DNA of 64,000 nucleotides from Rubrivivax sp. (GCA_024641945.1 JAHECD010000008.1:1-64000), one strand, 5' to 3'. Counted from the first letter of the stretch, positions 18,161 to 28,281 are shown. The notes: generated by a model not told the origin, from the letters alone. Made by a program: numbers and translations.

Positions 18161-19243
18161 TCACCGACGGCGCTCACGTGTGCGGCTGCGTTGGCGCCAG
18201 CGCAGCCAGGCGGCGACGGCGGCCGCCGCCATCGCCGCACCCACGCTCCACCACCACCGCAACCGCCACCACGCCGAGGCATCGTTCGACGATACGGCCG
18301 CCGACGCGGGCGCTGCAGGCGCCGCCGATGCCGATCCGACAGCGGCAGTGTTGTCGATGGACAGCCGCGGCGCCTGCGCACCCGTTGCCGACGGCATCGC
18401 GGCGGCCCGCGTGACCATCGAGCCCGCCTGCGGCGCGGCGTCGGCACCCGCGGCGGCGACCAGCGGTGCGCCGTTGGCCCACCATTGCCACGCACCATCG
18501 CGCCAAACCAGGCGCGGCTTGTCTGCGTTCGGGGTTTGCAAGGTCAGCCGTGGTGCTGAATTGCCGGGCGACAGAACCCAGGCTTCCAGGCGCTGCCGGC
18601 CACCGGCGCCGCGCCGCAGTCCGAGGGCCACGCTGCCGTCGGCGCCGCCGACCAGTTCGACCACCTCCGTGCTGCCATCGCCCGTGTCCGTCCACAGGCC
18701 GCCCAGCCCCATGGCCGGGTCGACCTTGCCGCGGGCATCCAGCCGCCACCAGCCGGAGCGTTCCGTGCCCTGGCTGTCGAGCACGGTGCCGACGACGAAG
18801 GTGCTCCCGTCCGGCTGCGGCAGCAGGTCCAGCGCCCGCGCGGGACGGCCGGCCGGCGACGTGGCGGCGCGGCCGTTGTCCGCGTAGCTGGTGTCGGGCA
18901 GGCCGTGTGGCAGGAACCGCAGCACGACCGCCTGAAGCGGGTCGCCAGCGGCTTCGGACCCCCCGGCGATCCAGGCGCGCCCGAGCGCATCGACCCGCAG
19001 GGCCGCCGGCCCCTCGTTGTCGGGCCCGAGCGAGAAGACCGTGACGCCCTGCTGGCCGAAGCCGGTGTCTCGCGTGCCGTCCGGGTAGCTTTGCTCGAGC
19101 ACGTAGCCGTCGCGCGTGCGGTACGAGTCCTGTACGACGCGCAACGTCAGCCCCTGCGGCGTGCGTGCGGACCAAGGCCCTGCGATCGCGAGACAGGGCC
19201 AGGACACCAGCAATGCGGCCACCGCACGATGCCAGGGGCTCAT
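18161..19243 (-). CDS. Delta-60 repeat-like exported protein with C-terminal anchor
   Basis: A 360-residue protein. The N-terminus MSPWHRAVAALLVSWPCLAIAG looks like a Sec signal peptide. Two or three stretches resemble delta-60 (DUF5122) beta-propeller repeats, with the pattern D-T-x-[FY]-G/A-x-x-G-x... followed about 30 residues on by L-x-x-D/Q-x-x-G-x-x-x-V/I-A/V-G: PDGTRDTGFGQQGVTVF...GRAWIAGG and PHGLPDTSYADNG...DGSTFVVGTV. The C-terminus has an Ala/Ser/Pro-rich linker, one hydrophobic segment (about 333-346) and an Arg-rich tail (RWRQRSRTRERRR). That gives a periplasm-facing domain tethered to a membrane. Function is unknown. The start was chosen for the signal peptide. Confidence 0.7.
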   Translation of the reverse strand: MSPWHRAVAALLVSWPCLAIAGPWSARTPQGLTLRVVQDSYRTRDGYVLEQSYPDGTRDTGFGQQGVTVFSLGPDNEGPAALRVDALGRAWIAGGSEAAGDPLQAVVLRFLPHGLPDTSYADNGRAATSPAGRPARALDLLPQPDGSTFVVGTVLDSQGTERSGWWRLDARGKVDPAMGLGGLWTDTGDGSTEVVELVGGADGSVALGLRRGAGGRQRLEAWVLSPGNSAPRLTLQTPNADKPRLVWRDGAWQWWANGAPLVAAAGADAAPQAGSMVTRAAAMPSATGAQAPRLSIDNTAAVGSASAAPAAPASAAVSSNDASAWWRLRWWWSVGAAMAAAAVAAWLRWRQRSRTRERRR

Positions 19244-19605
19244 GGGGCCGGGCGGATGGGTGAGATGCTGGGCACGGCACCGAGTATCTCCGTCGTCCGC
19301 CACGCTCGATACAGCGCTTGCCGCCAGACCGTGGCGCACTGGCCGAACCAAGGGAAGCCGGGGGCGTGGACGGTCGGCGCCGCGGGCGGATCGACGGCCG
19401 GCGGCGTGCCGGGCGATCGCTGGGGCGCACGTCCGGACCTGCAGTTCGTGGGCAAATCGACGACTCTTTCGGGGCGTCATCGGTTCCGCATCGGCCCATG
19501 CGGCCTTCTGTTCGGCTTGGTCCGAGTCGCGATGGGCAATCGCCTCCGGCCAGAGGCGTCGGCGACGAAGTTGGCGTGGGCGGATCGCGTAAACTGCCAA
19601 CAATC
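19244..19605. other. Intergenic region upstream of tRNA-Gly
   Basis: There are 362 bases with no gene I can support. Short open frames on both strands are Arg/Pro-rich and lack ribosome binding sites. The right end must hold the tRNA promoter. TAAACT at 19590-19595 could be a -10 element, but it lies only about 10 bases from the tRNA 5' end and I see no matching -35. Confidence 0.5.
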
Positions 19606-19679
19606 GCGGGTGTAGTTCAATGGTAGAACGGCAGCTTCCCAAGCTTCATACGAGGGTTCGATTCCCTTCACCCGCTCCA
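19606..19679 (+). tRNA. tRNA-Gly (anticodon CCC)
   Basis: A 71-nt tRNA body plus genomically encoded CCA (19677-19679). The acceptor stem GCGGGTG pairs with CACCCGC. D-arm GTTC-AATGGTA-GAAC, anticodon loop TTCCCAA (anticodon CCC, reading GGG), variable loop ATAC, and T-arm GAGGG-TTCGATT-CCCTT are all recognisable and close to E. coli tRNA-Gly(CCC). The discriminator base is T. The anticodon stem GCAGC/GCTTC contains one C-T mismatch at the second pair (28-42), otherwise all stems close. It is followed at once by a terminator, so it is a single-gene unit. Confidence 0.97.
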
Positions 19680-19698
19680 AGAACACCAGACGAACAAG

Positions 19699-19719
19699 AG
19701 GGCCCCTCGGGGCCCTTTT
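19699..19719 (+). terminator. Rho-independent terminator of tRNA-Gly
   Basis: An inverted repeat AGGGCCCC/GGGGCCCT around a TC centre, followed by a short T run, starts 20 bases after the CCA end of the tRNA. It has the right orientation for the tRNA transcript. Confidence 0.85.
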
Positions 19720-20111
19720 CCCATTCTGCGGTGCGTTCCGCTGGAACCGGGACGGCCGTCATTTTCCGAAGCCCGTTGCCGTGATCCGGTCGTCGGTGGC
19801 CTTGGCTTGAGCGGGTCCGCAGCCGAACTTGCTGTCCCCGCCCGCGGTACCGAGGTGCGTGGCGTCGTTGTCGAGCGAGGCGCCCAGCCGTGACGCGGTG
19901 CTATGGCCGTTTCGGATCCACACCGGCGCAGATTCCGCCTGGACGTGCCGCGTCGCCATGGAGGTGCCCGGTACAAACCCGCGCCAGCGCCCAGGCGGCC
20001 CCGGCATGCGTGAAATTGTGCGCAAAGCGCGCGCCTTGCCTGCGCTCCGGTCGGCGGAATCCGATGCCGCCATCGGCATCGCGCCGGGCGCATTGCGGCA
20101 TGATGCGGGCC
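19720..20111. other. Intergenic region with weak small ORF
   Basis: There are 392 bases between the tRNA terminator and the receiver/GGDEF-like gene. The only open frame with a protein-like composition is on the minus strand. It ends at 19759 and could start at an ATG at 19961 (about 66 residues, starting MATRHVQAESAPVWIRNGHS and ending RITATGFGK). It lacks a ribosome binding site and I know no relative, so I do not call it a gene. Confidence 0.3.
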
Positions 20112-21005
20112 ATGGCGGATTCACCTTGCACCGTGCTGGTCGTCGGTAGTGCCGATACGGCCTGGCGCGACAGCGCCGTCGGGCCTTTCGAGGTGACCTC
20201 GGCCGTCGGGCTGGATACCGCCGTGCGTTATGACGCCGTCGTTTGCGGCGCCGCGACCGCGCAGGATCTGCGCAATCTCGTGCGCCGCGCCGACCTCCAA
20301 CAGGCTGCATTCGACGCCGCGCTGGTGGTGCTCACCACCGCCAGCGACCCCGCGGCTGAACTCACCCTGTTGCAGATGGGTGTGCAGGACATCGTCACCC
20401 AGCGCGAGCCCGATGCCGTGGCCCGCGCGATCCGGCATGCGATCGAGCGCAAGCGCCTGGAGCAGGCAGCGCGCACGGCCTATGCCACCGATCTGGCCAC
20501 TGGCCTGCCGCACCAGGCGCAATTGCTGGAGCACATGACCCAACTGCTTGCGCTGCGCGAGCGCGACCCCGCACCGATGGTGCTGATCGTGCTGCGTGTC
20601 GAAGGGCTGGCCTCGGCGGCAGCGCGCCTCGGTGGCGAGGCGGCGAATATCCTCAGGCGCAAGGTCGCCGTCCGGCTGCGGGGTTGCCTGCGCGCGAGCG
20701 ATGTGGTCGCCGCCATCGGGCCGGACACCTTTGGTGTGCTGCTCGGGCATATCGAAGCCTTGACGCACGGCGAGCGTGTGGCCGCCAAGCTGGTGGCTGC
20801 CTTGCAGCAGCCGTTCCAGGTCGCCGGCCAGTCTTGCGCGGTCGCTGCCGCGGTTGGCATGGCGCTGTACCCCGAGCACGGCAAGGACGCCAAATCGCTG
20901 CTGCAGCGTGCCGGTGCCCAGGCGGCCACCGTGGCCGCCATCGGCCGCGAGGGCTTCGCGACGCACACCGAGCGCGGGCCCTCGACGGCGGCCAACGACA
21001 ACTGA
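20112..21005 (+). CDS. Degenerate receiver/GGDEF-like protein
   Basis: A 297-residue protein with a response-regulator-like N-terminus (about 6-110) and a GGDEF-fold C-terminus (about 124-280). In the receiver half, the strand that should end in the phospho-acceptor Asp reads YDAVVCG, with Cys or Gly instead. In the second half, ATDLATGLPHQAQL matches the T-D-x-L-T-G-L-P-N-R entry motif. The catalytic GGDEF turn is GPDTF (203-207), and the metal-binding D-x-D-x-F-K motif is replaced by LRVEGLAS. It should therefore not make c-di-GMP and may be a binding or scaffold protein. The start was chosen at MADSPCTVLVVG. Confidence 0.8.
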   Translation: MADSPCTVLVVGSADTAWRDSAVGPFEVTSAVGLDTAVRYDAVVCGAATAQDLRNLVRRADLQQAAFDAALVVLTTASDPAAELTLLQMGVQDIVTQREPDAVARAIRHAIERKRLEQAARTAYATDLATGLPHQAQLLEHMTQLLALRERDPAPMVLIVLRVEGLASAAARLGGEAANILRRKVAVRLRGCLRASDVVAAIGPDTFGVLLGHIEALTHGERVAAKLVAALQQPFQVAGQSCAVAAAVGMALYPEHGKDAKSLLQRAGAQAATVAAIGREGFATHTERGPSTAANDN

Positions 21006-21030
21006 TGCGGCCATTGGCGATCGGCGGACC

Positions 21031-22503
21031 CTACTTCAGGATGTCGCCCAGGCAGAGGTATTTGACTTCGACATAGTCGTCGATGCCCTGGTGCGCGCCC
21101 TCGCGCCCGAGCCCCGACTGCTTGACGCCGCCGAAGGGCACCTCGGTGGTCGAGATAAGCCCCGTGTTGATGCCGACCATGCCGTACTCCAGTGCCTCGC
21201 CGACGCGAAACACCCGCCCGATGTCGCGGCTGTAGAAGTAGCTGGCGAGGCCGAATTCGGTGGCGTTGGCCAACTCGATGGCCTGCGCCTCGGTCTCGAA
21301 GCGGAAGACCGGTGCCACCGGCCCGAAGGTTTCCTCTCGCGAGCACAGCATGTCTGGCGTCACGTCGGCCAACACGGTCGGGGTGTAGAAGCGATCGCCG
21401 GCACGGGTGCCACCCACCACGACACGCGCGCCCTTGGCGAGCGCGTCCGCCACGTGAGATTCGACCTTCGCCATCGCCTGATCGTCGATCAGCGGGCCCT
21501 GCGTCACGCCGGCCTCGAAGCCGTTGCCGACCTTGATGGTCCTGGACTTCTCGGCCAGCTTGGCCACGAAGGTGTCGTACACGCCGGCCTGCACGTAGAA
21601 GCGGTTGGCGCACACACAGGTCTGGCCGGCGTTGCGGTACTTGCTGACCATGGCGCCTTCGACCGCGCTGTCGATGTCGGCGTCGTCGAAGACGATGAAC
21701 GGCGCATTGCCACCGAGTTCCAGGCTCAGCTTCTTGACCGTTGGCGCGCACTGCGCCGCCAGGATGCGGCCGACCTCGGTGGAACCGGTGAAAGACAAAT
21801 GCCGCACCACGTCGCTCGAGCACAGCACCTTGCCGATGTCGATGGAGCCGGCCGCGTCGGCGGTGATGATGTTCAGCACGCCGGCCGGCATGCCGGCCCG
21901 CTGCGCCAGTTCGGCCACGGCCAGCGCCGACAGCGGCGTGGCCTCGGCCGGCTTGATGACCACGGTACAACCGGCGGCCAGCGCCGGCGCGACCTTGCGC
22001 GTGATCATCGCGATCGGGAAGTTCCACGGCGTGATCGCCGCGCACACACCCATCGGCTGCTTGATGACGAGGTAGCGCTTGTTGTTGTCGGTGGTCGGGA
22101 TGGTTTCGCCATAGACGCGGCGGCCTTCCTCCGCGAACCATTCGATGAAGCTCGCGCCGTAGATGACTTCGCCGCGCGCCTCGGCCAGCGGTTTGCCTTG
22201 CTCGGCGGTCATGATGCGCGCCAGGTCGTCGGCATGCTGGTGCAGCAGGTGGAACCACTTCATCATGATCGCGCCGCGCTCCTTGGCGGTCTTGCCGCGC
22301 CAGGCGACAAAGGCCTTCTCGGCGGCGACGATGGCCTGGTGGCAATCCGTCGGCAGCAGGTTGGCGACGGCGGCGATCTTGGCGCCGGTGGCGGGATCGA
22401 CGATGTCGAAGCGCGAGCCGCCGGCGACCCATTCACCGTTCACGAGGGCATCGGTCTTCAGCAGCGTGGGGTCGTTCAGCGTGGCAAGGGGAGAGGCGGT
22501 CAT
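21031..22503 (-). CDS. gabD: NAD(P)-dependent succinate-semialdehyde dehydrogenase
   Basis: A 490-residue aldehyde dehydrogenase of the GabD group, oxidising succinate semialdehyde to succinate in 4-aminobutyrate catabolism. The catalytic Glu262 lies in LELGGNAPFIVFDDADID and the nucleophile Cys296 in NAGQTCVCANRFYVQ, a string typical of GabD. The cofactor motif FTGSTEVGRI is present, as is the substrate-related EGMVGINTG-like block (EYGMVGINTGLIS) near the C-terminus. Length matches E. coli GabD (482). The upstream start in the same frame adds 11 residues and is less likely. It is divergent from alaS. No gabT is present nearby, so the pathway must be completed elsewhere. Confidence 0.9.
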   Translation of the reverse strand: MTASPLATLNDPTLLKTDALVNGEWVAGGSRFDIVDPATGAKIAAVANLLPTDCHQAIVAAEKAFVAWRGKTAKERGAIMMKWFHLLHQHADDLARIMTAEQGKPLAEARGEVIYGASFIEWFAEEGRRVYGETIPTTDNNKRYLVIKQPMGVCAAITPWNFPIAMITRKVAPALAAGCTVVIKPAEATPLSALAVAELAQRAGMPAGVLNIITADAAGSIDIGKVLCSSDVVRHLSFTGSTEVGRILAAQCAPTVKKLSLELGGNAPFIVFDDADIDSAVEGAMVSKYRNAGQTCVCANRFYVQAGVYDTFVAKLAEKSRTIKVGNGFEAGVTQGPLIDDQAMAKVESHVADALAKGARVVVGGTRAGDRFYTPTVLADVTPDMLCSREETFGPVAPVFRFETEAQAIELANATEFGLASYFYSRDIGRVFRVGEALEYGMVGINTGLISTTEVPFGGVKQSGLGREGAHQGIDDYVEVKYLCLGDILK

Positions 22504-22562
22504 GGCAAGGGCCCGGTGGCGTGGTACGGGCACCATGATAGGTCGGCGACGGGCCCGGCTCC

Positions 22563-22568
22563 TATAAT
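22563..22568 (+). promoter_or_regulatory. Possible -10 element for alaS
   Basis: A perfect TATAAT lies 46 bases upstream of the alaS start in the gabD-alaS divergent gap. No good -35 hexamer is seen at 16-18 bases upstream, so this rests on the -10 match alone. Confidence 0.4.
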
Positions 22569-22613
22569 CAAAAGTTGTGCCGAATCAGGCACTTGGCACG
22601 CAAAAAGTCCTCG

Positions 22614-25247
22614 ATGAACGCCTCAGACATCCGCTCCACGTTCCTGAAGTACTTCGAATCGAAGGGCCACCAGATCGTCGCCTCTAGCCCGGTGGTGCCG
22701 GGCGACGACCCGACGCTGCTGTTCACGAACGCGGGCATGAACCAGTTCAAGGACGTGTTCCTCGGGTTCGACAAGCGGCCGTATTCGCGTGCCGCGACGA
22801 GCCAGAAATGCATCCGCGCCGGCGGCAAGCACAACGATCTCGAAAACGTCGGCTACACCGCGCGCCACCACACATTCTTCGAGATGCTGGGCAACTTCAG
22901 CTTCGGCGACTATTTCAAGCACGACGCCATCCAGTTCGCGTGGGAACTGCTGACCGTTCACTTCAAGCTGCCGAAGGACAAGCTCTGGGCCACGGTCTAC
23001 GCCGAAGACGACGAGGCGTACGACATCTGGCTCAAGGTCATCGGCCTGCCGGCCGAGCGCATCGTGCGCATCGGCGACAACAAGGGCGCGCGTTATGCGT
23101 CCGACAACTTCTGGATGATGGGCGACACGGGCCCCTGCGGCCCCTGCAGCGAGATCTTCTTCGACCATGGCCCCGACGTCGCCGGCGGCCCGCCCGGCAG
23201 CCCGGACCAGGACGGCGACCGCTACATCGAGATCTGGAACAACGTCTTCATGCAGTTCAATCGCACCGAAGACGGTGTGATGCACCCGTTGCCCAAGCCG
23301 AGCGTGGACACCGGCATGGGCCTCGAGCGCCTGGCGGCGGTGCTGCAGCACGTGCACAGCAACTACGAGATCGACATGTTCGTGCGCCTGCTGGCGGCGG
23401 CGAAGAATGCGGTCGATGCCGCCTCGGCGGCGGGTGCTGGATGCGACGAGGACAGCCCGAGCCTGAAGGTCATTGCCGACCACATCCGCGCGTGCACCTT
23501 CACGGTGACCGATGGCGTGATCCCCGGCAACGAGGGTCGTGGCTACGTGCTGCGCCGCATCACCCGGCGCGCCATCCGCCACGGCTACAAGCTCGGTGCG
23601 CGCAAGCCCTTCTTCCACACCCTCGTGATGCCGCTGGCCGTCGAGATGGGCGACGCGTACCCCGAACTGCGCCGCGACGCCGTGCGCGTGACCGAAGTGC
23701 TGAAGCAGGAAGAGGAGCGTTTCTTCCAGACGATCGCCAACGGCATGGAGATCCTCGAGGCCGCGCTGTCTGGCGGCACGAAAACCATCGATGGCGAGAC
23801 CGCGTTCAAGCTGCACGATACCTTCGGCTTCCCGCTCGACCTGACCGCCGACGTCTGCCGCGAGCGCGGCGTGGCGGTGGACGAAGCCGGCTTCAATGCC
23901 GCGATGGAGCGCCAGCGTGAGCAGGCCCGCAGCAAGGCCAAGTTCAAGATGGCACAGGGCCTCGGGTACGACGGTGCTGCCACGGCGTTCCACGGCTACG
24001 AGCACCTCGTGTGCGAGCACAGCAAGGTCAACGCGATCTACATCGACGGCACACCCGTGGCCAGCGCGAAGGCCGGCGACGATGTCGTCGTCGTGCTCGA
24101 CCACACGCCGTTCTACGCCGAAAGCGGCGGGCAGGTGGGCGATACCGGTGAACTGCGCAACGCGCGTTCTCGTGTGATCGTGGAGGACACCATCAAAGTC
24201 CAGGCCAACGTGCATGGCCACCAGGGACGCGTCGTCGAAGGCGCGTTGGAGCTTGGCGATACGTTCGTCGCCAAGGTCGACGGCGACCAGCGCGCGAGGA
24301 CCGTGCGCAACCACAGCGCGACGCACCTGATGCACAAGGCGCTGCGCGAGGTGCTGGGTGCGCACGTGCAGCAGAAGGGCTCGCTCGTGAACGTCGAGCG
24401 CACGCGCTTCGACTTCGCGCACAACGCACCGATGACGGACGAGCAGATCGCGCGTGTCGAGGCGCTCGTCAACGCCGAGATCCTGGCCAATGCGGCGACC
24501 CAGGCACGGGTGATGGGCATCGAGGATGCGCAGAAGTCCGGCGCAATGATGCTCTTCGGCGAAAAGTACGGCGACGAAGTGCGGGTGCTCGACATCGGCT
24601 CCAGCCGCGAGTTCTGCGGCGGCACGCACGTGCAGCGCACCGGTGACATCGGCCTCTTCAAGATCGTCGCCGAGGGCGGCGTGGCCGCGGGCGTGCGCCG
24701 CGTCGAAGCCGTGACGGGCAGCAATGCGCTGATCTACCTGCAGCAGGTCGAAAGTGCGCTCGGCGGCGTGGCCGGCGCGCTCAAGGTGACGCCGGCCGAA
24801 GTGCCGGCGCGCGTGGGCGCGGTGCTGGACCAGGTGCGCGCACTCGAAAAGGAGATCGCGGCGTTGAAGGGCAAGCTCGCCTCGGCGCAGGGCGACGAAT
24901 TGCTCGCGCAGGCCGTCGACGTGAAGGGGCTCAAGGTGCTCGCGGCGGTGCTCGAAGGCGCCGATGCCCGGACGCTGCGCGACACGATGGACAAGCTCAA
25001 GGACAAGCTCAAGAGCGCCGCCATCGTGTTGGCGGTCGTGGACGGCGGCAAGGTCCAGATCGCGGCCGGCGTCACCGCCGACCGGATGGGCCAGGTCAAG
25101 GCCGGCGATCTGGTGAACTTCGTCGCCAGCCAGGTCGGTGGCAAAGGGGGTGGCAAGCCCGACCTGGCGATGGCCGGCGGCACCGATGCCGCGGCCCTTC
25201 CGAAGGCGCTGGCGTCGGTCGCCGCCTGGGTGGGCGACCGCCTGTGA
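22614..25247 (+). CDS. alaS: Alanyl-tRNA synthetase
   Basis: An 877-residue class II synthetase that charges tRNA-Ala. The N-terminal catalytic core shows motif 1 ([17 protein letters not shown]...), motif 2 ([19 protein letters not shown]) and motif 3 ([12 protein letters not shown]). The editing domain carries the zinc-binding HSATHLMH and CGGTHV motifs that remove mischarged Ser and Gly. The C-Ala domain follows to the end. Length is as in E. coli (876). The ATG at 22614 ([12 protein letters not shown]) is the conserved start. It heads a rightward run in which each of the next two genes overlaps its predecessor by four bases. Confidence 0.98.
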   Translation: MNASDIRSTFLKYFESKGHQIVASSPVVPGDDPTLLFTNAGMNQFKDVFLGFDKRPYSRAATSQKCIRAGGKHNDLENVGYTARHHTFFEMLGNFSFGDYFKHDAIQFAWELLTVHFKLPKDKLWATVYAEDDEAYDIWLKVIGLPAERIVRIGDNKGARYASDNFWMMGDTGPCGPCSEIFFDHGPDVAGGPPGSPDQDGDRYIEIWNNVFMQFNRTEDGVMHPLPKPSVDTGMGLERLAAVLQHVHSNYEIDMFVRLLAAAKNAVDAASAAGAGCDEDSPSLKVIADHIRACTFTVTDGVIPGNEGRGYVLRRITRRAIRHGYKLGARKPFFHTLVMPLAVEMGDAYPELRRDAVRVTEVLKQEEERFFQTIANGMEILEAALSGGTKTIDGETAFKLHDTFGFPLDLTADVCRERGVAVDEAGFNAAMERQREQARSKAKFKMAQGLGYDGAATAFHGYEHLVCEHSKVNAIYIDGTPVASAKAGDDVVVVLDHTPFYAESGGQVGDTGELRNARSRVIVEDTIKVQANVHGHQGRVVEGALELGDTFVAKVDGDQRARTVRNHSATHLMHKALREVLGAHVQQKGSLVNVERTRFDFAHNAPMTDEQIARVEALVNAEILANAATQARVMGIEDAQKSGAMMLFGEKYGDEVRVLDIGSSREFCGGTHVQRTGDIGLFKIVAEGGVAAGVRRVEAVTGSNALIYLQQVESALGGVAGALKVTPAEVPARVGAVLDQVRALEKEIAALKGKLASAQGDELLAQAVDVKGLKVLAAVLEGADARTLRDTMDKLKDKLKSAAIVLAVVDGGKVQIAAGVTADRMGQVKAGDLVNFVASQVGGKGGGKPDLAMAGGTDAAALPKALASVAAWVGDRL

Positions 25248-25810
25248 CCGCTTGGGGCAGCGCGCTCGATGGTGTCTCGCTGCGCCGCGCCCGGCCTGAA
25301 GATGCCGACGATTACGCAGCGATGATGAACGACCCCCTGGTGTACCCGGGGGTGATGCAGCTGCCCTTCACCGACCCGGCGTTCTGGCGGGAGCGGCTCG
25401 CGGGCAACCCTGGCGGTCCGGCACAGGCCGATCTGCATCTGGTGGCCGTGCACGACGGGCATGTCATCGCCGGTGGCGGCATCCATGCGGCCGCGCCGCA
25501 TGTGCGTCGGCGCCACGCGATGGCCCTGGGCATGGTCGTGGCCGCCGATTGGCAGGGCCGGGGCGTCGGCGGCTTGTTGCTCGAGGCGCTCTGCCGGCAT
25601 GCCGACCAGTGGCTCGGGGCCGTTCGGCTGGAACTCACCGTCTATACGGACAACGCAGCTGCAATCGCGCTGTACCGCCGGCTCGGATTCCAGATCGAGG
25701 GCACACATCGGGCGTATGCGCTGCGCGAGGGTGTCTACGTGGATGCGCATGCGATGGCACGGCTGCACCCGAACCCACCGCGGTTGCCCGTGGCGATGGA
25801 CCCTGCATGA
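25244..25810 (+). CDS. GNAT family N-acetyltransferase
   Basis: A 188-residue Gcn5-related acetyltransferase. The acetyl-CoA pyrophosphate loop is visible as [19 protein letters not shown], and the last strand-helix region has [23 protein letters not shown], which is typical of the family. Start motifs [23 protein letters not shown] resemble small-molecule or protein acetyltransferases of the RimJ/YhhY type. The GTG start at 25244 overlaps the alaS stop (GTGA), and its own stop overlaps the next ATG. Acceptor unknown. Confidence 0.88.
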   Translation: MTAWGSALDGVSLRRARPEDADDYAAMMNDPLVYPGVMQLPFTDPAFWRERLAGNPGGPAQADLHLVAVHDGHVIAGGGIHAAAPHVRRRHAMALGMVVAADWQGRGVGGLLLEALCRHADQWLGAVRLELTVYTDNAAAIALYRRLGFQIEGTHRAYALREGVYVDAHAMARLHPNPPRLPVAMDPA

Positions 25811-26592
25811 GCGAGGTCGAACCTGTGCCGGATACGCCGCCGCCCGCCCCGGAGATCGACGCCTTCGATGCGATCTGCCGGCGCTTGAATGGCTTCGACG
25901 ACCGCATCGACACCGAGTGGGCCGACGGTTTCCTCACGGCGCTGGCGGCCGGCCCGCGCGCCGTGGAGCCCGAGGAGTGGGTGCCGGCCCTGTGTGGCGA
26001 CGCTTTCGAGCGCGCTTTCGCCGATCCGGCGGACGTGGCCGCAGCCACCGCGGCGCTGGACGCGCGAATGGCGATGCTGCGCCGCGAGCTCGACCCCGAG
26101 CAGCTGCTTGATGACGAGGAACACGTGCACATTGCGCCGCTGATGCAGGTGTGGGACGACGACGCACGGCGCCAGATCGTGTCCGAGGGCTTTGCGAGCG
26201 ACGCGGAGGCGGCCTTGCTGCAGACCGGCGCCGTGTGGGCAGAGGGCTTCTTCGCTTGCCTCGAAGCCTTTGCTGCGGACTGGCCGCAACCGGCCGATGA
26301 CGACGAACTCGCCGAAGCTTACGAGGGTCTGCTGGAGACGGTGGCGGCACTGGCGTGGGACCCGGCCTCGGACGGGTTCAAGGCCTTTGCCCGCAAAGGC
26401 TGGAAGGACGCCGATCCGTCCCGCGACGAGCTCATCGACGAGGCCTGCTTCGCGGTGCAGGACCTGCGTGTGTACTGGCTGGACCACGCGCCCAAACCGC
26501 CGCCGCGCCGCGTCGAGGCCACGCCGGGACGCAACGACCCCTGCCCTTGCGGCAGCGGCAGGAAATACAAGAAGTGCCACGGTGCCGCCTGA
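25807..26592 (+). CDS. UPF0149/YecA family protein with SEC-C zinc motif
   Basis: A 261-residue cytosolic protein. The main part, including [21 protein letters not shown] and [17 protein letters not shown], matches the helical UPF0149 (YecA/YgfB) family. The last 20 residues are a SEC-C motif ([18 protein letters not shown]), the C-x-C-x8-C-H zinc knuckle found at the C-terminus of SecA and in SecA-interacting proteins. Role is unknown, though contact with SecA or ribosomes has been suggested for relatives. The ATG overlaps the upstream stop (ATGA). An acidic Glu/Asp-rich centre is noticeable. Confidence 0.85.
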   Translation: MSEVEPVPDTPPPAPEIDAFDAICRRLNGFDDRIDTEWADGFLTALAAGPRAVEPEEWVPALCGDAFERAFADPADVAAATAALDARMAMLRRELDPEQLLDDEEHVHIAPLMQVWDDDARRQIVSEGFASDAEAALLQTGAVWAEGFFACLEAFAADWPQPADDDELAEAYEGLLETVAALAWDPASDGFKAFARKGWKDADPSRDELIDEACFAVQDLRVYWLDHAPKPPPRRVEATPGRNDPCPCGSGRKYKKCHGAA

Positions 26593-26614
26593 CGTGGCGG
26601 CTACAGTCGGCCCC

Positions 26615-27835
26615 ATGACCGATCGACTCGACCTTGCCGGGCGCCACATCGTGCTCGGGCTGTCTGGTGGCGTCGCCTGCTACAAGGCGGCAGACTTTGC
26701 GCGCGAGCTCGTGAAGGCCGGCGCCACCGTGCAGGTGGTGATGACCGAGGGATCCCAGCAGTTCATCACGCCGGTGACGATGCAGGCGCTGTCGGGCCGC
26801 CCGGTCTACACCAGCCAGTGGGATACACGGCCGGCCGCGAACATGGCGCACATCGACCTCTCCCGCGAGGCCGACGCGATCGTCGTCGCCCCGGCGAGTG
26901 CCGATTTCATCGCCCAGCTCGCGCAGGGCCGCGCTGGCGAACTGCTGGCGCTGCTGTGCCTGGCGCGGCCGGTCGATCGCTGCCCTCTGCTGGTCGCACC
27001 CGCGATGAACCGCGAAATGTGGTCGCATCCGGCCACGCGGCGCAATGTCGCGCAGATCGTCGCCGACGGCGCCCATTTGCTCGGCCCCGGCCACGGCGAC
27101 CAGGCGTGCGGCGAGGTCGGCGACGGCCGCATGCTCGAGCCGGCCGAATTGCGCGACGACCTGATCGCGTTCTTCCAGCCCAAGGTGCTGTCCGGGCGGC
27201 ATGTGCTCGTCACCGCCGGGCCCACCTTCGAGGCCATCGATCCGGTGCGCGGCATCACGAACCTGTCGAGCGGCAAGATGGGCTTCGCGATTGCCCGTGC
27301 CGCCGCGGAGGCCGGTGCCCAGGTCACGCTGGTGGCCGGCCCGGTGAGCCTGCCCACCCCGCGTGGTGTGCGGCGCATCGACGTGCTGAGCGCGCTGCAG
27401 ATGCACGATGCCGTGATGCCGCTGGCGCCGCATCACGACGTCTTCGTCGCGACCGCGGCGGTGGCCGACTGGAGGCCGGCCGCGGCGAGCGAGCGCAAGA
27501 TCAAGAAAGACGGCTCGGGCCAGGCGCCGGCTTTCGAGATGACGGAGAACCCGGACATCCTGGCCGCCGTGGCCCGCTTGCCCGAGGCCGAGCGTCCGTA
27601 CTGCGTGGGCTTCGCCGCCGAAAGCCACGACGTGCTGGACAACGCGCGCGCCAAGCGCTTGCGCAAGGGTGTGCCGCTGCTGGTGGCCAACCACGGCCCG
27701 GCCACGTTCGGCCGCGACGACAACACGCTGCTTCTCGTCGATGCAGACGGCGTGGCGGAGATGCCTCGCGCCGACAAACTCACGCTCGCCCGTGCGCTGG
27801 CCGGCGCGATCGCCCAACGACTCCCGCGACCATGA
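26615..27835 (+). CDS. coaBC: Phosphopantothenoylcysteine decarboxylase/synthetase
   Basis: A 406-residue bifunctional enzyme of coenzyme A synthesis. The N-terminal CoaC half (FMN-dependent decarboxylase) has [31 protein letters not shown] and [10 protein letters not shown], with the active-site Cys. The CoaB half (CTP-dependent ligase) has [30 protein letters not shown] and the nucleotide region near VGFAAES. Length matches E. coli Dfp (406). The start at 26615 ([19 protein letters not shown]) fits the family. Its stop overlaps the ATG of dut, a common coaBC-dut pairing in proteobacteria. Confidence 0.96.
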   Translation: MTDRLDLAGRHIVLGLSGGVACYKAADFARELVKAGATVQVVMTEGSQQFITPVTMQALSGRPVYTSQWDTRPAANMAHIDLSREADAIVVAPASADFIAQLAQGRAGELLALLCLARPVDRCPLLVAPAMNREMWSHPATRRNVAQIVADGAHLLGPGHGDQACGEVGDGRMLEPAELRDDLIAFFQPKVLSGRHVLVTAGPTFEAIDPVRGITNLSSGKMGFAIARAAAEAGAQVTLVAGPVSLPTPRGVRRIDVLSALQMHDAVMPLAPHHDVFVATAAVADWRPAAASERKIKKDGSGQAPAFEMTENPDILAAVARLPEAERPYCVGFAAESHDVLDNARAKRLRKGVPLLVANHGPATFGRDDNTLLLVDADGVAEMPRADKLTLARALAGAIAQRLPRP

Positions 27836-28281
27836 CCACCATCGACCTGAAGGTTCTCGACGCACGCATTGCCGACCAGTTGCCGCAGTACGCCACGCCG
27901 GGCAGCGCCGGGCTCGACCTGCGCGCATGCATCGACGCGCCGATCGTGCTCGAGCCCGGCCAGAGCACGCTCATCCCCACCGGCATTGCCATTCACGTCG
28001 GCGATCCCGGGCTGGCGGCGATCATCCTGCCGAGGTCGGGGCTGGGCCATAAACATGGCATCGTGCTGGGCAACCTGGTCGGTCTCATCGACAGCGACTA
28101 TCAGGGGCCGCTGATGGTGAGTTGCTGGAACCGTGGGCAAGCGGTTTTTACCGTACAACCGTTCGAGCGCATCGCGCAACTCGTCATCGTGCCGGTCGTG
28201 CAGGCGACTTTCCGTCGGGTCGACGAGTTCGGCCGGTCCGAACGCGGCGAAGGCGGCTTCGGCTCGACCGGCAAACATTGA
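27832..28281 (+). CDS. dut: Deoxyuridine 5'-triphosphate nucleotidohydrolase
   Basis: A 149-residue trimeric dUTPase, hydrolysing dUTP to dUMP and pyrophosphate to keep uracil out of DNA and supply thymidylate synthesis. All five motifs are present in order: [44 protein letters not shown], and the C-terminal P-loop-like [10 protein letters not shown]. The ATG overlaps the coaBC stop by four bases. It is the last core gene of the alaS-to-dut run. A strong hairpin and a change in gene style follow. Confidence 0.97.
   Translation: MTTIDLKVLDARIADQLPQYATPGSAGLDLRACIDAPIVLEPGQSTLIPTGIAIHVGDPGLAAIILPRSGLGHKHGIVLGNLVGLIDSDYQGPLMVSCWNRGQAVFTVQPFERIAQLVIVPVVQATFRRVDEFGRSERGEGGFGSTGKH

Noticed and set aside
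19759-19961. Possible 66-residue gene on the minus strand after the tRNA
   Set aside because: Composition is protein-like and GC3 is high, but there is no ribosome binding site, no family and the start is arbitrary. Conservation in relatives would revive it.
22623-24629. Minus-strand frame of 668 codons opposite alaS
   Set aside because: A mirror of the conserved AlaS coding sequence, no motif of its own.
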